Source: a virus
DNA length: 64,000 bases
Virus record (IMG/VR): IMGVR_UViG_3300028045_000012
Span: 1 to 64,000 of that record
Direction: 5' to 3' (one strand)
Position 1 is the stretch's first letter. Each line of letters starts with the position of its first letter. Under the pieces are notes generated by a model, which did not search any database, was not told the origin of the DNA, and worked only from the letters and a program-made list of their open reading frames with translations. Below are positions 33,286-42,528 of this stretch, piece by piece. Position numbers and translations under genes: made by a program.

Positions 33286-36132
33286 TTAAATATCATCAAA
33301 ACTTGCCCCTGTATTTGTAATATTAAACTCAATTGAAATGAATTCCAAAGACCTTGTTGGTTTTATGAAAATCCTACCATTAAGTTCGTTTCTATCAATT
33401 GATTCAGGTGTATCATCCAATACAACTCTAAAATCAGTTAATCCTCTCTCCTTTCTAATATTATCTAAAATTGGATTAACTAAACTTAAGAACTGATTTC
33501 TAACAACATCATCATTTTGTTCAAATAATAATCTGATGGATACTGCGGAAATAAGTTTTCTTGCCTGTAATAATAATCTTCTGACATTAATTCTATTAAG
33601 TGCAGTTTCTTTTACTTGTAAAGTTTTATTACCAAATATAACCACACCAACATCTGAAAATGTTGCCATTGGATTAATTCTACCCTCATATAAATCATCT
33701 CTATCCGCCAATTTAAGTTTAACTCTTGCCTTAATTGCGTTTGTAACACCTCTATTTAATCCTGCCGAGGCAAACCAAGGAAATGCGATGTTATCCGTTA
33801 ATGCGATGTTTCTAACAACTTCTAACGTAGGTGGTAACCATACGTATCTGTTGTTTTCTGTATCATTCATCTGTAACCAAGGCCAATACGTTGCCGAATA
33901 ATTAGAATCAATTGCCGAATCCTCAATTATATCAATTGCCTCGCCAACTGTTAAGGCAACACCATCATCATCAGTATCAGGTGTATTAATAATGTAAAGT
34001 GAATCCGCCCTATCAACTTCAACCATATCAACTGCGTTTTCTATTAATCCAGGTTGGTCCCTTAAATCTAAACCTGGTGTTGCGAATACATTTATATTTA
34101 CTGCCTCAGGATTATTATACGTGTATATACCATTTAGGAATGCGTAATAATCAGAATTAATTCCATCATCACCTTCACTAGTAACATAATTTGAGAAAAC
34201 ACCTGTCGAGTTTAATCCTAAAGACCCCAAAGTACCAGTTTTAGTATATGTGTCTTTATTAGTTCTCTCAGTCCTATATTCATCCCATCCATCCCATCCA
34301 CCAAAAGGTGCAAATGTGAATTTTCTTGCCGCCAATTTATCATATGGTCCGCCAACTATACTAGAGTTTGAAGTGAATGCGGATACACCAACTTGTAATG
34401 TCGGTACATAACTATTAACACCTAATTCTACTTTTGCCCCATTTGCGTTAACATCTAAATGGAAACCATCCGTTTTACCAGTATATGCACCATTATTAAC
34501 TGCGTTTAATCCTTTATAATCAAAGAAATCTTGGTCAACACCTATAGAACTATTTAAACCTAAATATGTTTTTCTTAATTTAGATGTGTTAAAATCAGTG
34601 TATTGTGTTTTATATTCTATCTTAGGTGGTAATGCGGTACTATCACCAATATAAGTTCTATTTAAAACACCTTCAAAACCCGCAGGGAAATGGTTAGGTA
34701 AGTCAGGATCATTTTGATCGTATAACTCAACCATTATATATTTACTCCTTAATGGATATTCCCCATCACTAGTACCAATTTTTCTTGCGATAAACCCAGT
34801 TGATGTACTATCTAAAGAAAGTGAAGAATATTTTTCAACTACTGAAAGATTTGTGTCAGTATCATTAAACTTCCTTATTAATAAATCAAATGTTTTTTCA
34901 TCAGGTTTAACATTAATAATTGAAAATTTAACATCCTCATTTGCCGAATTACCATCAGAAATAGTTATAAATCTAAATAATCTTTGTAATGTTGCCCCGG
35001 CACCTACACCTTTTAATTCAGAAAGAACCCAAGGCGATGCGGCAGATTTCCATATTTCTTTATAATTATTTAAATTATTTGTTATTGTAGAACCAATATT
35101 TACAAATGTAGTATCTAAACCTCTTACTTTTTCCGCAGATATTAAATCCTCTAATACATTACTATAAAGTTCTTCAACCCACAATTCTGTTTCTTTATCT
35201 TGTGTTGAACTCCCAAATACTCTAGGTAAAAAATTCTTTTTAGTTTTATCTAAAGATACATCATATGTAAATGATGAACCATTACTTGAAGTACCTGTTA
35301 CACTAAAAGATTTTTTTGCATCACTTTTAATGTTTGTTATATTAGACATACCGGTATCAGTTGATCCTGTTACATCGTATACTAAATCTTCAGAACCACC
35401 ATAAGTACCCCTTGACCTAAGTGTTGCGATAACACTACCATCAATGTCTGTATAACAAGTCGCACTATAGTTAACAACTGTACCCGATGTTACACCCGTT
35501 ACAAATAAACCTGAAGTACCTTGTTCTATTACTTCCATATCGAAAGTCGCCCCACTAAAATCACAATTAGTTTTAACATATTTTTGTGATGTAAGTGAAA
35601 TTGTATCTCCCGTTACTTTTAAACCTAAAGATGTAAATAAATCACTTATTTGGTCATCATTATATAATGCCTCTAAATTAGAGTTTGACCAATCTAAAGT
35701 AACTGGTGTCCCCCCTGTTGATGCGGTATATGTTAATAAAGGGTTAACACTATCAGTTCCCGTAGTTCCTACCGTAGAAGGATCTTCGGAAGAATCTAAT
35801 GTAATACACCAGGCGTTTCCTGCGTCATATCCTGATAACCCCAATACTCTACTTACATAAAGTTGATTAGTTTGAGTTAAAAAAGATTTCGCAATGTAAT
35901 TTAATTCAAATTTTTGGTAACCCGTACCTTTGAATTTTTCTGGATTTAAAGTTCCAAAATAACTTGTAAATTCATCATAGTTTGAAATAAAAACGGGTTC
36001 AAACGCAGGACCCTTTGGTGTTTCACCTAATAACCCTAATGTTGTAACCCCTACTTGTCTTGTCACAAATGTTAAATCCTTTTCAGATGTAAACACACCA
36101 GGACTAACAAAAATTCTATCTGTTGATGCCAT
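33286..36132 (-). CDS. gp18: Tail sheath protein (T4 gp18-like), long form
   Basis: A 948-residue protein with the sheath N-terminus (FVSPGVFTSEKDLTFVTRQV, GLLGETPKGPAFEPVFISN) and the conserved C-terminal core: VGVVIFGNKTLQ, then INVRRLLLQARKLISAVSIR, FEQNDDVVRNQF, GLTDFRVVLDDT, NELNGRIFIKPTRSLEFISI. T4 gp18 is 659 aa, so there is about 290 residues of extra sequence, mostly in the middle (residues about 110-480), rich in Ser/Thr/Gly with beta character; it would project from the sheath surface. The protein forms the contractile outer tube. Terminator follows at 33222-33256; late-type motif upstream. Confidence 0.93.
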   Translation of the reverse strand: MASTDRIFVSPGVFTSEKDLTFVTRQVGVTTLGLLGETPKGPAFEPVFISNYDEFTSYFGTLNPEKFKGTGYQKFELNYIAKSFLTQTNQLYVSRVLGLSGYDAGNAWCITLDSSEDPSTVGTTGTDSVNPLLTYTASTGGTPVTLDWSNSNLEALYNDDQISDLFTSLGLKVTGDTISLTSQKYVKTNCDFSGATFDMEVIEQGTSGLFVTGVTSGTVVNYSATCYTDIDGSVIATLRSRGTYGGSEDLVYDVTGSTDTGMSNITNIKSDAKKSFSVTGTSSNGSSFTYDVSLDKTKKNFLPRVFGSSTQDKETELWVEELYSNVLEDLISAEKVRGLDTTFVNIGSTITNNLNNYKEIWKSAASPWVLSELKGVGAGATLQRLFRFITISDGNSANEDVKFSIINVKPDEKTFDLLIRKFNDTDTNLSVVEKYSSLSLDSTSTGFIARKIGTSDGEYPLRSKYIMVELYDQNDPDLPNHFPAGFEGVLNRTYIGDSTALPPKIEYKTQYTDFNTSKLRKTYLGLNSSIGVDQDFFDYKGLNAVNNGAYTGKTDGFHLDVNANGAKVELGVNSYVPTLQVGVSAFTSNSSIVGGPYDKLAARKFTFAPFGGWDGWDEYRTERTNKDTYTKTGTLGSLGLNSTGVFSNYVTSEGDDGINSDYYAFLNGIYTYNNPEAVNINVFATPGLDLRDQPGLIENAVDMVEVDRADSLYIINTPDTDDDGVALTVGEAIDIIEDSAIDSNYSATYWPWLQMNDTENNRYVWLPPTLEVVRNIALTDNIAFPWFASAGLNRGVTNAIKARVKLKLADRDDLYEGRINPMATFSDVGVVIFGNKTLQVKETALNRINVRRLLLQARKLISAVSIRLLFEQNDDVVRNQFLSLVNPILDNIRKERGLTDFRVVLDDTPESIDRNELNGRIFIKPTRSLEFISIEFNITNTGASFDDI

Positions 36133-36169
36133 TAATTATTTATTTTTAGTTAATATTATTATTTTCTTT

Positions 36170-36183
36170 TTATATAAATATAT
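36170..36183 (-). promoter_or_regulatory. Candidate late promoter motif
   Basis: On the minus strand ATATATTTATATAA, 37 bases before the sheath ATG. Confidence 0.45.
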
Positions 36184-36271
36184 CGTATTTCTTAAAAAAA
36201 TTTTATTTTAATATAATTAAATAAAAATAGTATGTTTTTTTTATTACTTTTATCATACTTATTTAAAAAAG

Positions 36272-36424
36272 ATGATGAAAAGAGATAAAAATTTGAAGAT
36301 AACATCACAAACACATAAAATTCTAAAAGATTATTGTGAAGAAAATGGTTTGAAAATGTTTGCGTTTGTTGAAAAGATTATTAAAAAAACATGTCTAAAA
36401 CCAAAAGATATTTACGGAGAATGA
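36272..36424 (+). CDS. Small ribbon-helix-helix-like protein (50 aa)
   Basis: A plus-strand ORF starting MMKRDKNLKITSQTHKIL and continuing KDYCEENGLKMFAFVEKIIK. The order strand (LKIT), helix (HKILKDYCEENG), helix (FAFVEKIIKKTC) is that of small Arc/CopG-type DNA-binding proteins common in T4-type phages. It ends on the base before the minus-strand lipase gene ends, so the two are exactly convergent. It stands in a 292-base gap that otherwise holds only the sheath promoter. A local regulatory role is plausible. Confidence 0.6.
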   Translation: MMKRDKNLKITSQTHKILKDYCEENGLKMFAFVEKIIKKTCLKPKDIYGE

Positions 36425-37336
36425 TCACCAATCTACTAATGTGTTTGTTGCAGATTTAAACCCAAAATTATATAATTTTCTTAATTTTGTGGGGTTTGTA
36501 TCGTATAATTCTTTTATGATATAAGGTATAAATATTTGTTTATTTTTTATTGTTCTTTTTTCCCTACCAGATATTAATTCTAATAAGTATTTTTCTTCTA
36601 TTTCATCTTTTTTACTTATTTCTATTGCATCTATATCAGTAAGTCTTGTAAATACACTTATCATATTATGATCTGACCAATCACTATCTAATATATGTTC
36701 ATAATTTTGTGGTCTTGCGAAAACTGAAATGACTTCTGTTATATTTGAAATGTTTTCTAACATCCAAGGTGATAATATATGGTTCCTAACACCACCATCA
36801 TATAAAATCATATTTTTAAAATGTACCCCCTCAACTGCCAATGGTATACTCGCAGAGGCGTTAATTAATAGTAAAAAATCATCATAACTATATTTTTTAT
36901 CTTTAATGTTTATTATGAATCTACTACCAGTTTTAAAATCTACTGAACCAATCCATACATTGGGGAACTCACCTTCTTGATACCTTATAAAATCTTCCTT
37001 AGATACTATTCTACTAATAGTTAATGGTAGATTATTTTGAGTGCCAAAAGAAGATCTCCCAAATAACGCCCTAAACTTAGCAGTAATACTTATTTTGTTT
37101 TTTTTATTAATAGGGATACTATCAAATATATCGTCAATGGTAAATATTTGTGTGAATTCTCTAAGTATATCCCATTTACGTAAGGCAATTGGTATACCTA
37201 AAATACCCCCAGAACTTATACCACTAATGTCTGTAGGTCTATAACCTAAAACATTAAATATATAATCACATGCACCGGCAAGACCAGAGATCTTTGTTCC
37301 TGCCCCTGATAAGTTAAGTATTTTTCTATTTTCCAA
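36425..37336 (-). CDS. Patatin-like phospholipase
   Basis: A 303-residue protein with the three patatin landmarks: the oxyanion-hole glycines in LSGAGTKISGL (9-19), the nucleophile elbow G39-I-S41-S-G43, and the D180-G-G of the catalytic dyad (YDGGVRNH). The S-x-S-x-P-L-A-V-E-G segment before the DGG also fits. It should hydrolyse acyl esters of phospholipids. No signal peptide or transmembrane segment is obvious, so it probably acts in the infected cytoplasm, on the inner face of the membrane, or in lysis. It could also be an anti-defence or virion enzyme. Its neighbours do not decide the role. Confidence 0.85.
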   Translation of the reverse strand: MENRKILNLSGAGTKISGLAGACDYIFNVLGYRPTDISGISSGGILGIPIALRKWDILREFTQIFTIDDIFDSIPINKKNKISITAKFRALFGRSSFGTQNNLPLTISRIVSKEDFIRYQEGEFPNVWIGSVDFKTGSRFIINIKDKKYSYDDFLLLINASASIPLAVEGVHFKNMILYDGGVRNHILSPWMLENISNITEVISVFARPQNYEHILDSDWSDHNMISVFTRLTDIDAIEISKKDEIEEKYLLELISGREKRTIKNKQIFIPYIIKELYDTNPTKLRKLYNFGFKSATNTLVDW

Positions 37337-37379
37337 TTATAATTGTTTTATAATATAAAACGAAAAATGTATAAAAATG

Positions 37380-37637
37380 TTAATATAAATCATATATATC
37401 GTCATACCAAATCTTTTTACCCATTTCCTTTTGATATTCTTTTAACAAAATTAACACATTTTTGTAGGGTTCGTGTTCTAATTTTGTTTTACCTTTTTCA
37501 TCATACCATTTAGTGAATTCCATAGGTGAGATAAAAAGCCTAAGTAAATTACTGTTTTCATCATTTAAATAAACATGGTATATTCCATGTTTACATATTC
37601 TGTAGCGTAAAATTTCTAAGTTTTCATAGTTTACCAT
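37380..37637 (-). CDS. Hypothetical small protein
   Basis: An 85-residue protein starting MVNYENLEILRYRICKHGIY, with an acidic, aromatic composition and KEYQKEMGKKIWYDDIYDLY at the end. No known motif. It lies between the patatin-like gene and the methyltransferase, same direction, with 43- and 105-base gaps. Function unknown. Confidence 0.65.
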   Translation of the reverse strand: MVNYENLEILRYRICKHGIYHVYLNDENSNLLRLFISPMEFTKWYDEKGKTKLEHEPYKNVLILLKEYQKEMGKKIWYDDIYDLY

Positions 37638-37742
37638 AGTTAAAGTTTTTATTTATTTTGTGTAATACTTTCTATATCGTTAACCGTATTTAATTTCTCT
37701 AAACTAAATGTTAATGAATATTTCCATTTATAATTTCCATAT

Positions 37743-38444
37743 TTATTTCTTTATATATAAAAATTGTTTCTCACCACCGAACAATAAAACCTTTTCTACC
37801 ATATTATGTTTATTAGCGTTGTTTATTATTAATTGTCTGCATTCCCCTAACTTATGAACAAGTTTTGCACCATTAATCATATGTTCATGAAATACTGAAC
37901 CCACTTTCATTCCTTTAAAAACCTTATTATACATATTATCAATATCCTCTAATTTTTTAAAGGGTTGGTAGGTTAGGATTAAATCATAACTAGATAAATC
38001 ACATTCCATAACATCTTTTGATCCAATACTTAATTTATTATCAACCCAAAATTGTGATAAGTGTTTAGTAATTAATTTTAATAATTCTTCATTATGGTCA
38101 ACACCATAAAAATCACCTTTTATTTCGTAATTTTTAAATTGTAAGTTTAAATTATATAATGTAGTACACAGACCACACCCTAAATCAATAACCTTCATAT
38201 TATTTTTTAATATCCCACTATTCCATAATGATTCCACCATCCCATAATATTTACGTTGTACCCCCTCAATATACTCAAAATTGATATCTGATTTTTCCAC
38301 AAGTAACTTATCTGGATTTATTGCATCAGCGATTATAGAATATTTTTTTACTGTGGCATTAAGATGGTCACCCCAATATATGTGGTCAACCATAGAACTT
38401 GTGCTAACGCTTCGGGAATTCTCCGATGTGACTATTGTTTCCAT
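37743..38444 (-). CDS. SAM-dependent methyltransferase, class I
   Basis: A 233-residue protein with motif I VIDLGCGLCTTLYNL (about 84-98), the acidic loop D-H-N-E-E near 114-118 after strand 2, and D-L-S-S-Y-D-L-I-L-T-Y-Q-P-F as motif IV-like region. The substrate cannot be told: there is no DPPY/NPPY signature typical of N6-adenine DNA methylases, so a small molecule, protein, tRNA or nucleotide target is more likely. The N-terminus is Ser/Thr-rich. The gene stands alone, with 105 empty bases downstream and 116 upstream. Confidence 0.8.
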   Translation of the reverse strand: METIVTSENSRSVSTSSMVDHIYWGDHLNATVKKYSIIADAINPDKLLVEKSDINFEYIEGVQRKYYGMVESLWNSGILKNNMKVIDLGCGLCTTLYNLNLQFKNYEIKGDFYGVDHNEELLKLITKHLSQFWVDNKLSIGSKDVMECDLSSYDLILTYQPFKKLEDIDNMYNKVFKGMKVGSVFHEHMINGAKLVHKLGECRQLIINNANKHNMVEKVLLFGGEKQFLYIKK

Positions 38445-38503
38445 TTAATTTCTTTTATTTATAATAAAAATAATAAGAGTTTTCAAAGAATAAATAGTTA
38501 AAT

Positions 38504-38561
38504 TAAAAAAGACATCTATGGTGACTACTTAAATTAATCACCCTAATTTACTAATAGATGT
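38504..38561 (-). terminator. Rho-independent terminator
   Basis: On the minus strand ACATCTAT (38561-38554) pairs with ATAGATGT (38519-38512), with an inner GGTGA/TCACC stem, followed by CTTTTTT. It ends the transcript of the 70-residue gene and the fibre genes upstream. Confidence 0.85.
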
Positions 38562-38773
38562 TAAATACTTTTCCACCACGCTGTAATATTGGCATAATTA
38601 AATCCTTTATTTAACTCTATTAGTCGTTGAAGTACTTCATCAGAAGTGAGGTACTGCTCAACATATACTTCATCTTTGAAACTGGTAATAGAAATCGTTA
38701 AATTAACCTTATCTATACCAACTTCTTGTATAGTAACCACTTTTGTGGTGTCTTTTATTAATGCGTATTTCAT
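38561..38773 (-). CDS. Hypothetical small protein after fibre gene
   Basis: A 70-residue protein starting MKYALIKDTTKVVTIQEVGI, beta-rich in the first half and ending NKGFNYANITAWWKSI. It lies 20 bases after the fibre-like gene and has a terminator directly after its stop. Small proteins in this place are often fibre chaperones or attachment proteins, but nothing in the sequence proves it. Confidence 0.65.
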   Translation of the reverse strand: MKYALIKDTTKVVTIQEVGIDKVNLTISITSFKDEVYVEQYLTSDEVLQRLIELNKGFNYANITAWWKSI

Positions 38774-38793
38774 CTTATTATATTTTATTTATA

Positions 38794-40119
38794 TTATTCT
38801 TCATACCCATTTAAAATGCCAACTATTTCGTTAGTTCCAGATACCGTATCAACATACACACCAGTATCAAATTCTAAAGGTTCTGTAAATGTGTGACTAT
38901 TAACAAGTGAAGCGGTAACTTTATTACCAGGGTCTGCTAACACCATTGGATATATTATAGGTGTTGCCCCAACAAGAGTATCAACCAAGTTCACCCTAGC
39001 AGAAGAGACTGCACTATTCTCAATAAAAATAACCAAATCAGTTATAAATAATGTTTTACCCGCAGTAACGGTATGTATCAAAGTGTCAGTGTTACTGATA
39101 TCTATAACTATTTTGACAGGAACTCTACCAGGTAATTGAGATGGTCTAGCACCACTTACTACATGTAAGTTATGATATGTACCATCGTCATTAGTTGTTT
39201 CAGCAACATTTACATTTTTAAACGTGGAACCTACTTCACCAGCAATAACATTTCTACCTAAGTTAGCTACCATAGCTGGAGATATGAACGCATCAAGACC
39301 TAATAATTGACCACTTAAAGCCTTAGTTAATAATTTAGTTTCATAAAATAGTTGTGTTGTTGTACCAGTACCAGTATTTTCAAAACTGTAGTGAACATAA
39401 GGTGTAAATGCTGGTGCCGCATAGAGTTGAAACCCATTGGATGAACTATAAGGTACTGAAAGATATCTTTCCACCCCATTAGCACCAACAGTAGTTCCAC
39501 TACAATCTGAAGTAGAACAAAATTTAAACCCTAAAGTACCATCTTGGTCTGAAATGATATGTGTTTGTACTTGTGTGTATCCTTGAGCATCTATCACATC
39601 AGAACTAAAGGTAATACCAGTTGCGATATTATCAGTTGTTTGAAACGCAACACCATCAATCTTAGCATTAGTGAATGAACCACTAGGGTTAGTACCAACT
39701 TGAATACTTCTACCCAATTCAGTCACCATTGCTGGTGCTATAAATGCATCAGTCGTTAATAGTTGTGGACTTATTGCTGTCGTTAAAATCTTTGTGGTGT
39801 AATAAAAATCCGTTTGAGTGACTACCCCATTATTCGTAAATTTGTATTCAATAAAGTTTCCAAAGGCTGGTGCTGCAAAGAATTGGTATCCATTTGCAGC
39901 CACATAAGGGATTGATAAACTCCTAACAACATCAGTAAGTCCAACATCAGAACAAAATGAAATATCTATTGTACCATCGTGTGATGCTAATACCTCTGTT
40001 TGTACTTGAGAATAACCATTCACATTAACCGTTGTAGATGTAAAGGTTGCCCCACTTGCTAATGGTGTTGTTGTTACAAATGCCGTAACTTCAGCATCTA
40101 AAGGTGGTGTATAACTCAT
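38794..40119 (-). CDS. Putative tail appendage protein with two internal repeats
   Basis: A 441-residue protein composed of two ~140-residue repeats and a C-terminal domain. Repeat landmarks are GYSQVQTEVLASHDGTIDIS/GYTQVQTHIISDQDGTLGF, SIPYVAANGYQFFAAPAFG/SVPYSSSNGFQLYAAPAFT and DAFIAPAMVTELGRSI/DAFISPAMVANLGRNV. The C-terminal part, residues about 300-441, is beta-rich and hydrophobic. Composition is low in Lys and rich in Thr/Ser/Gly/Val, like other fibre-associated proteins. It is 28 bases after a fibre gene, so probably part of the fibre or its tip. Confidence 0.75.
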   Translation of the reverse strand: MSYTPPLDAEVTAFVTTTPLASGATFTSTTVNVNGYSQVQTEVLASHDGTIDISFCSDVGLTDVVRSLSIPYVAANGYQFFAAPAFGNFIEYKFTNNGVVTQTDFYYTTKILTTAISPQLLTTDAFIAPAMVTELGRSIQVGTNPSGSFTNAKIDGVAFQTTDNIATGITFSSDVIDAQGYTQVQTHIISDQDGTLGFKFCSTSDCSGTTVGANGVERYLSVPYSSSNGFQLYAAPAFTPYVHYSFENTGTGTTTQLFYETKLLTKALSGQLLGLDAFISPAMVANLGRNVIAGEVGSTFKNVNVAETTNDDGTYHNLHVVSGARPSQLPGRVPVKIVIDISNTDTLIHTVTAGKTLFITDLVIFIENSAVSSARVNLVDTLVGATPIIYPMVLADPGNKVTASLVNSHTFTEPLEFDTGVYVDTVSGTNEIVGILNGYEE

Positions 40120-40147
40120 TTTATTTAATTTTTAATTTATTTTTTTA

Positions 40148-42208
40148 TTATATAATTATCCAGTTTGAACCATCCGATTGAACCGTTCTACTTACATATT
40201 GTCTTTTAATATCAATGGTTGTCGAACCATTGATTGTCTGACCTAAAGTACCTTTTAATGTTATTACCCCCGTACCACTATTCACAAGTGTATAAGGTGT
40301 TCCTTGGATACCTATCGCTGTTGGTAGATTTACTATGAATGTCCCACTAGTACAGTTTATGGTTTCATCAACTGCTGAAAAAGTGTCTGTGGATGTTATA
40401 TTTCTTAAAGTAGTGGGTGTACTAGCAATACCTGTAAGGTTACTACCATCCCCATATAATGTTCCACCAGAAATTGTTGTTGCTGATATTATACCATTAA
40501 CCGTTAACCCAGTCATAGTATTAATTGTCACTGGGAATGTATCACCCACATTGTCAGATATGGTTAATGTATTCGCATCGTCATATGTGAATCCTGTAAT
40601 ATAGGTGTTCATTCCAGATGGAATTGTGACATCTAATTTAATCTGATTTGTTGTTGGATTTGAAAGTGTAACATTTGTGCCACCAGTTAACAATAATACG
40701 TCAGTACCATCATTTCTTGTTAATGTGGCTTGATTACTTGTAAATGTTGTTCCCGATGTATAAGTATCCTCAAAAGGTAATGTATGTGGAACCCCTTCAG
40801 AGTTTTTGTATAATAACCCTATTGTCGCTGAATTTGTGTTATCAGTTGCTGGTATTGAAACAGTACCACCAGTAACGTATGTATCTAAACTTTCTATTAT
40901 AGTAGTTAAGTTAGTACCACCACTAAGTATTGTAGTTGCATCTAAAGTTCCATTAACTGTTAACCCACTCATTTGATTAATGGTAGTACTAAGTGAACCA
41001 CCATTATCATCAGTTATAGTTAAAGTGTTGTTATTATTATATGTGAATCCTGTTGTGGTAATACCCACATCAGTTTTAACAACTTCTTGTGGTGTATCAT
41101 TACCGTTACCAACCCATAAATAATCGGATGTTAAATTAGGTAAACCAGCGGTACGTGCGGTGTTAAATATAAATATTTGACCATTTGTAGTACCAACATT
41201 TAATATCTTAGCAACTCTTTGTATTTGAGTGTCTGAACCAGATGGTCTATTTTTTGTTAAACCACCATCAGATTTTGCAACATACAATACATCATTAACT
41301 TCCCAAGTTTCACTAAATGGGTTCAGTATGGTTGAACCACTTGTCGTATCCACACCAGATATTTTACCGAAGGTAACAATTGGGTAAACACCAGCGTTAT
41401 CAAAATCTTCAGCAGTAAAACCAATTACTGGCATTGTAGAACCAGTTGTTGCGTTTGTTAGTTCAACTTCATGCAAATCACTGTCAAACCCAACAATATA
41501 AACTGGACACCCCTTATCAATAGTCCCAGCAGAACCTTTTTTACCCCATATTGTGACATCACCTAGATTACCATATTCTTCACCAGAAACCCACTGATTG
41601 GATACAGTATCAAAATATAATAATTCACCTTGATATGTGGCATCTGGGGTTGTGGGTATGCTTGTTGTTACATCGTCTAAGTCGTTTAAAGTTAATCCCG
41701 TATAAGTGGTTGCGGATAAAGTATCTACAATCAAAGTACCATTAACCGTTAACCCTGTAACTGTATTAAATGAAGAATTTAAATCAACTCCATCATTTCT
41801 ACTTATTGTAAATGTATTGGCGTTGTTGTATGTAAACCCTGTAATGAAGGTATTCATAGATGGTGGTAAAGATACATCTATTTTTATTTGATTTGAAGAT
41901 GGGTTAGAAAGTGTTACATTTGTTCCACCACTTAATTTAAATATATCTGTGGAATCGTTTCTTGTTAATATGGCTTCATTACTTGTAAATGTTGTACCAG
42001 TAACAAAAACATCAGTACTACCAGTAATACCACTTACTGGTCTATACTCTACCACACCTGTAGAATTATTTCTTACAAGTATATCTGTTGCTAAACTATT
42101 AAGTGTTGGGGTTGTTGTAATATTAATGGTTTGTGCAGATAATACACCATTAACTTTAGAATCTCCTTCAGAGATAAACCCCTTTTTTATTTTAAATTCA
42201 TTTCCCAT
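40148..42208 (-). CDS. Tail fibre protein with repeated beta modules
   Basis: A 686-residue Gly/Thr/Ser/Asn-rich protein assembled from modules: F-V-T-G-x-T-F-T-S-N-x-A-x-L-T-R-N-D, LSGGTNVTLSNPSSNQIKID, and VTGLTVNGTL followed by SATT. The middle has a different insert (about 230-370) with conserved W-G-K-K-G and LYFDTVSNQWVSG. The C-terminal ~80 residues (DETINCTSGTFIVNLPTAIG, QSDGSNWIII) are a common fibre-tip or phage appendage end. It is homologous to the 1047-residue fibre at 44353 and shares modules with it. It should bind the host surface. Confidence 0.85.
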   Translation of the reverse strand: MGNEFKIKKGFISEGDSKVNGVLSAQTINITTTPTLNSLATDILVRNNSTGVVEYRPVSGITGSTDVFVTGTTFTSNEAILTRNDSTDIFKLSGGTNVTLSNPSSNQIKIDVSLPPSMNTFITGFTYNNANTFTISRNDGVDLNSSFNTVTGLTVNGTLIVDTLSATTYTGLTLNDLDDVTTSIPTTPDATYQGELLYFDTVSNQWVSGEEYGNLGDVTIWGKKGSAGTIDKGCPVYIVGFDSDLHEVELTNATTGSTMPVIGFTAEDFDNAGVYPIVTFGKISGVDTTSGSTILNPFSETWEVNDVLYVAKSDGGLTKNRPSGSDTQIQRVAKILNVGTTNGQIFIFNTARTAGLPNLTSDYLWVGNGNDTPQEVVKTDVGITTTGFTYNNNNTLTITDDNGGSLSTTINQMSGLTVNGTLDATTILSGGTNLTTIIESLDTYVTGGTVSIPATDNTNSATIGLLYKNSEGVPHTLPFEDTYTSGTTFTSNQATLTRNDGTDVLLLTGGTNVTLSNPTTNQIKLDVTIPSGMNTYITGFTYDDANTLTISDNVGDTFPVTINTMTGLTVNGIISATTISGGTLYGDGSNLTGIASTPTTLRNITSTDTFSAVDETINCTSGTFIVNLPTAIGIQGTPYTLVNSGTGVITLKGTLGQTINGSTTIDIKRQYVSRTVQSDGSNWIII

Positions 42209-42241
42209 AACTTTTCACTGTCCAAGTTTATGTTTATTATT

Positions 42242-42260
42242 CTATTTATTAATAAATATG
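42242..42260 (-). promoter_or_regulatory. Candidate late promoter motif
   Basis: On the minus strand CATATTTATTAATAAATAG, 33 bases before the fibre ATG at 42208; TATTTAT core with a TAATAAATA tail. Confidence 0.35.
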
Positions 42261-42265
42261 TGGTT

Positions 42266-42526
42266 TTATAATTTTAAGTCTTCAAACCAATCTTCTCCAA
42301 TTATTTGTAGCATTTCTTTTTCTTCATTTGTTAATTCATTCATAATAATATCATTATAATCATCTTTTTGAATTACTTTAAGAGCATAGTTATCAACATT
42401 AGGGTGTTTAATTGGTTCTCCATATTGTTGAGCAGTATATTTTACACTAGAAGAATTTAATGCATTATGCAATCTTACGGAAATATCTATAAGTATGTTT
42501 TCATCTGTATTTACTAAAGCTATCAT
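42266..42526 (-). CDS. Hypothetical small protein in fibre operon
   Basis: An 86-residue protein starting MIALVNTDENILIDISVRLH, with an acidic C-terminal helix (DIIMNELTNEEKEMLQIIGE). It lies 2 bases after the lectin-like gene at 42529. Fibre-assembly chaperones are often small acidic proteins in such places, but this is only positional. Confidence 0.65.
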   Translation of the reverse strand: MIALVNTDENILIDISVRLHNALNSSSVKYTAQQYGEPIKHPNVDNYALKVIQKDDYNDIIMNELTNEEKEMLQIIGEDWFEDLKL

Positions 42527-42528
42527 AT

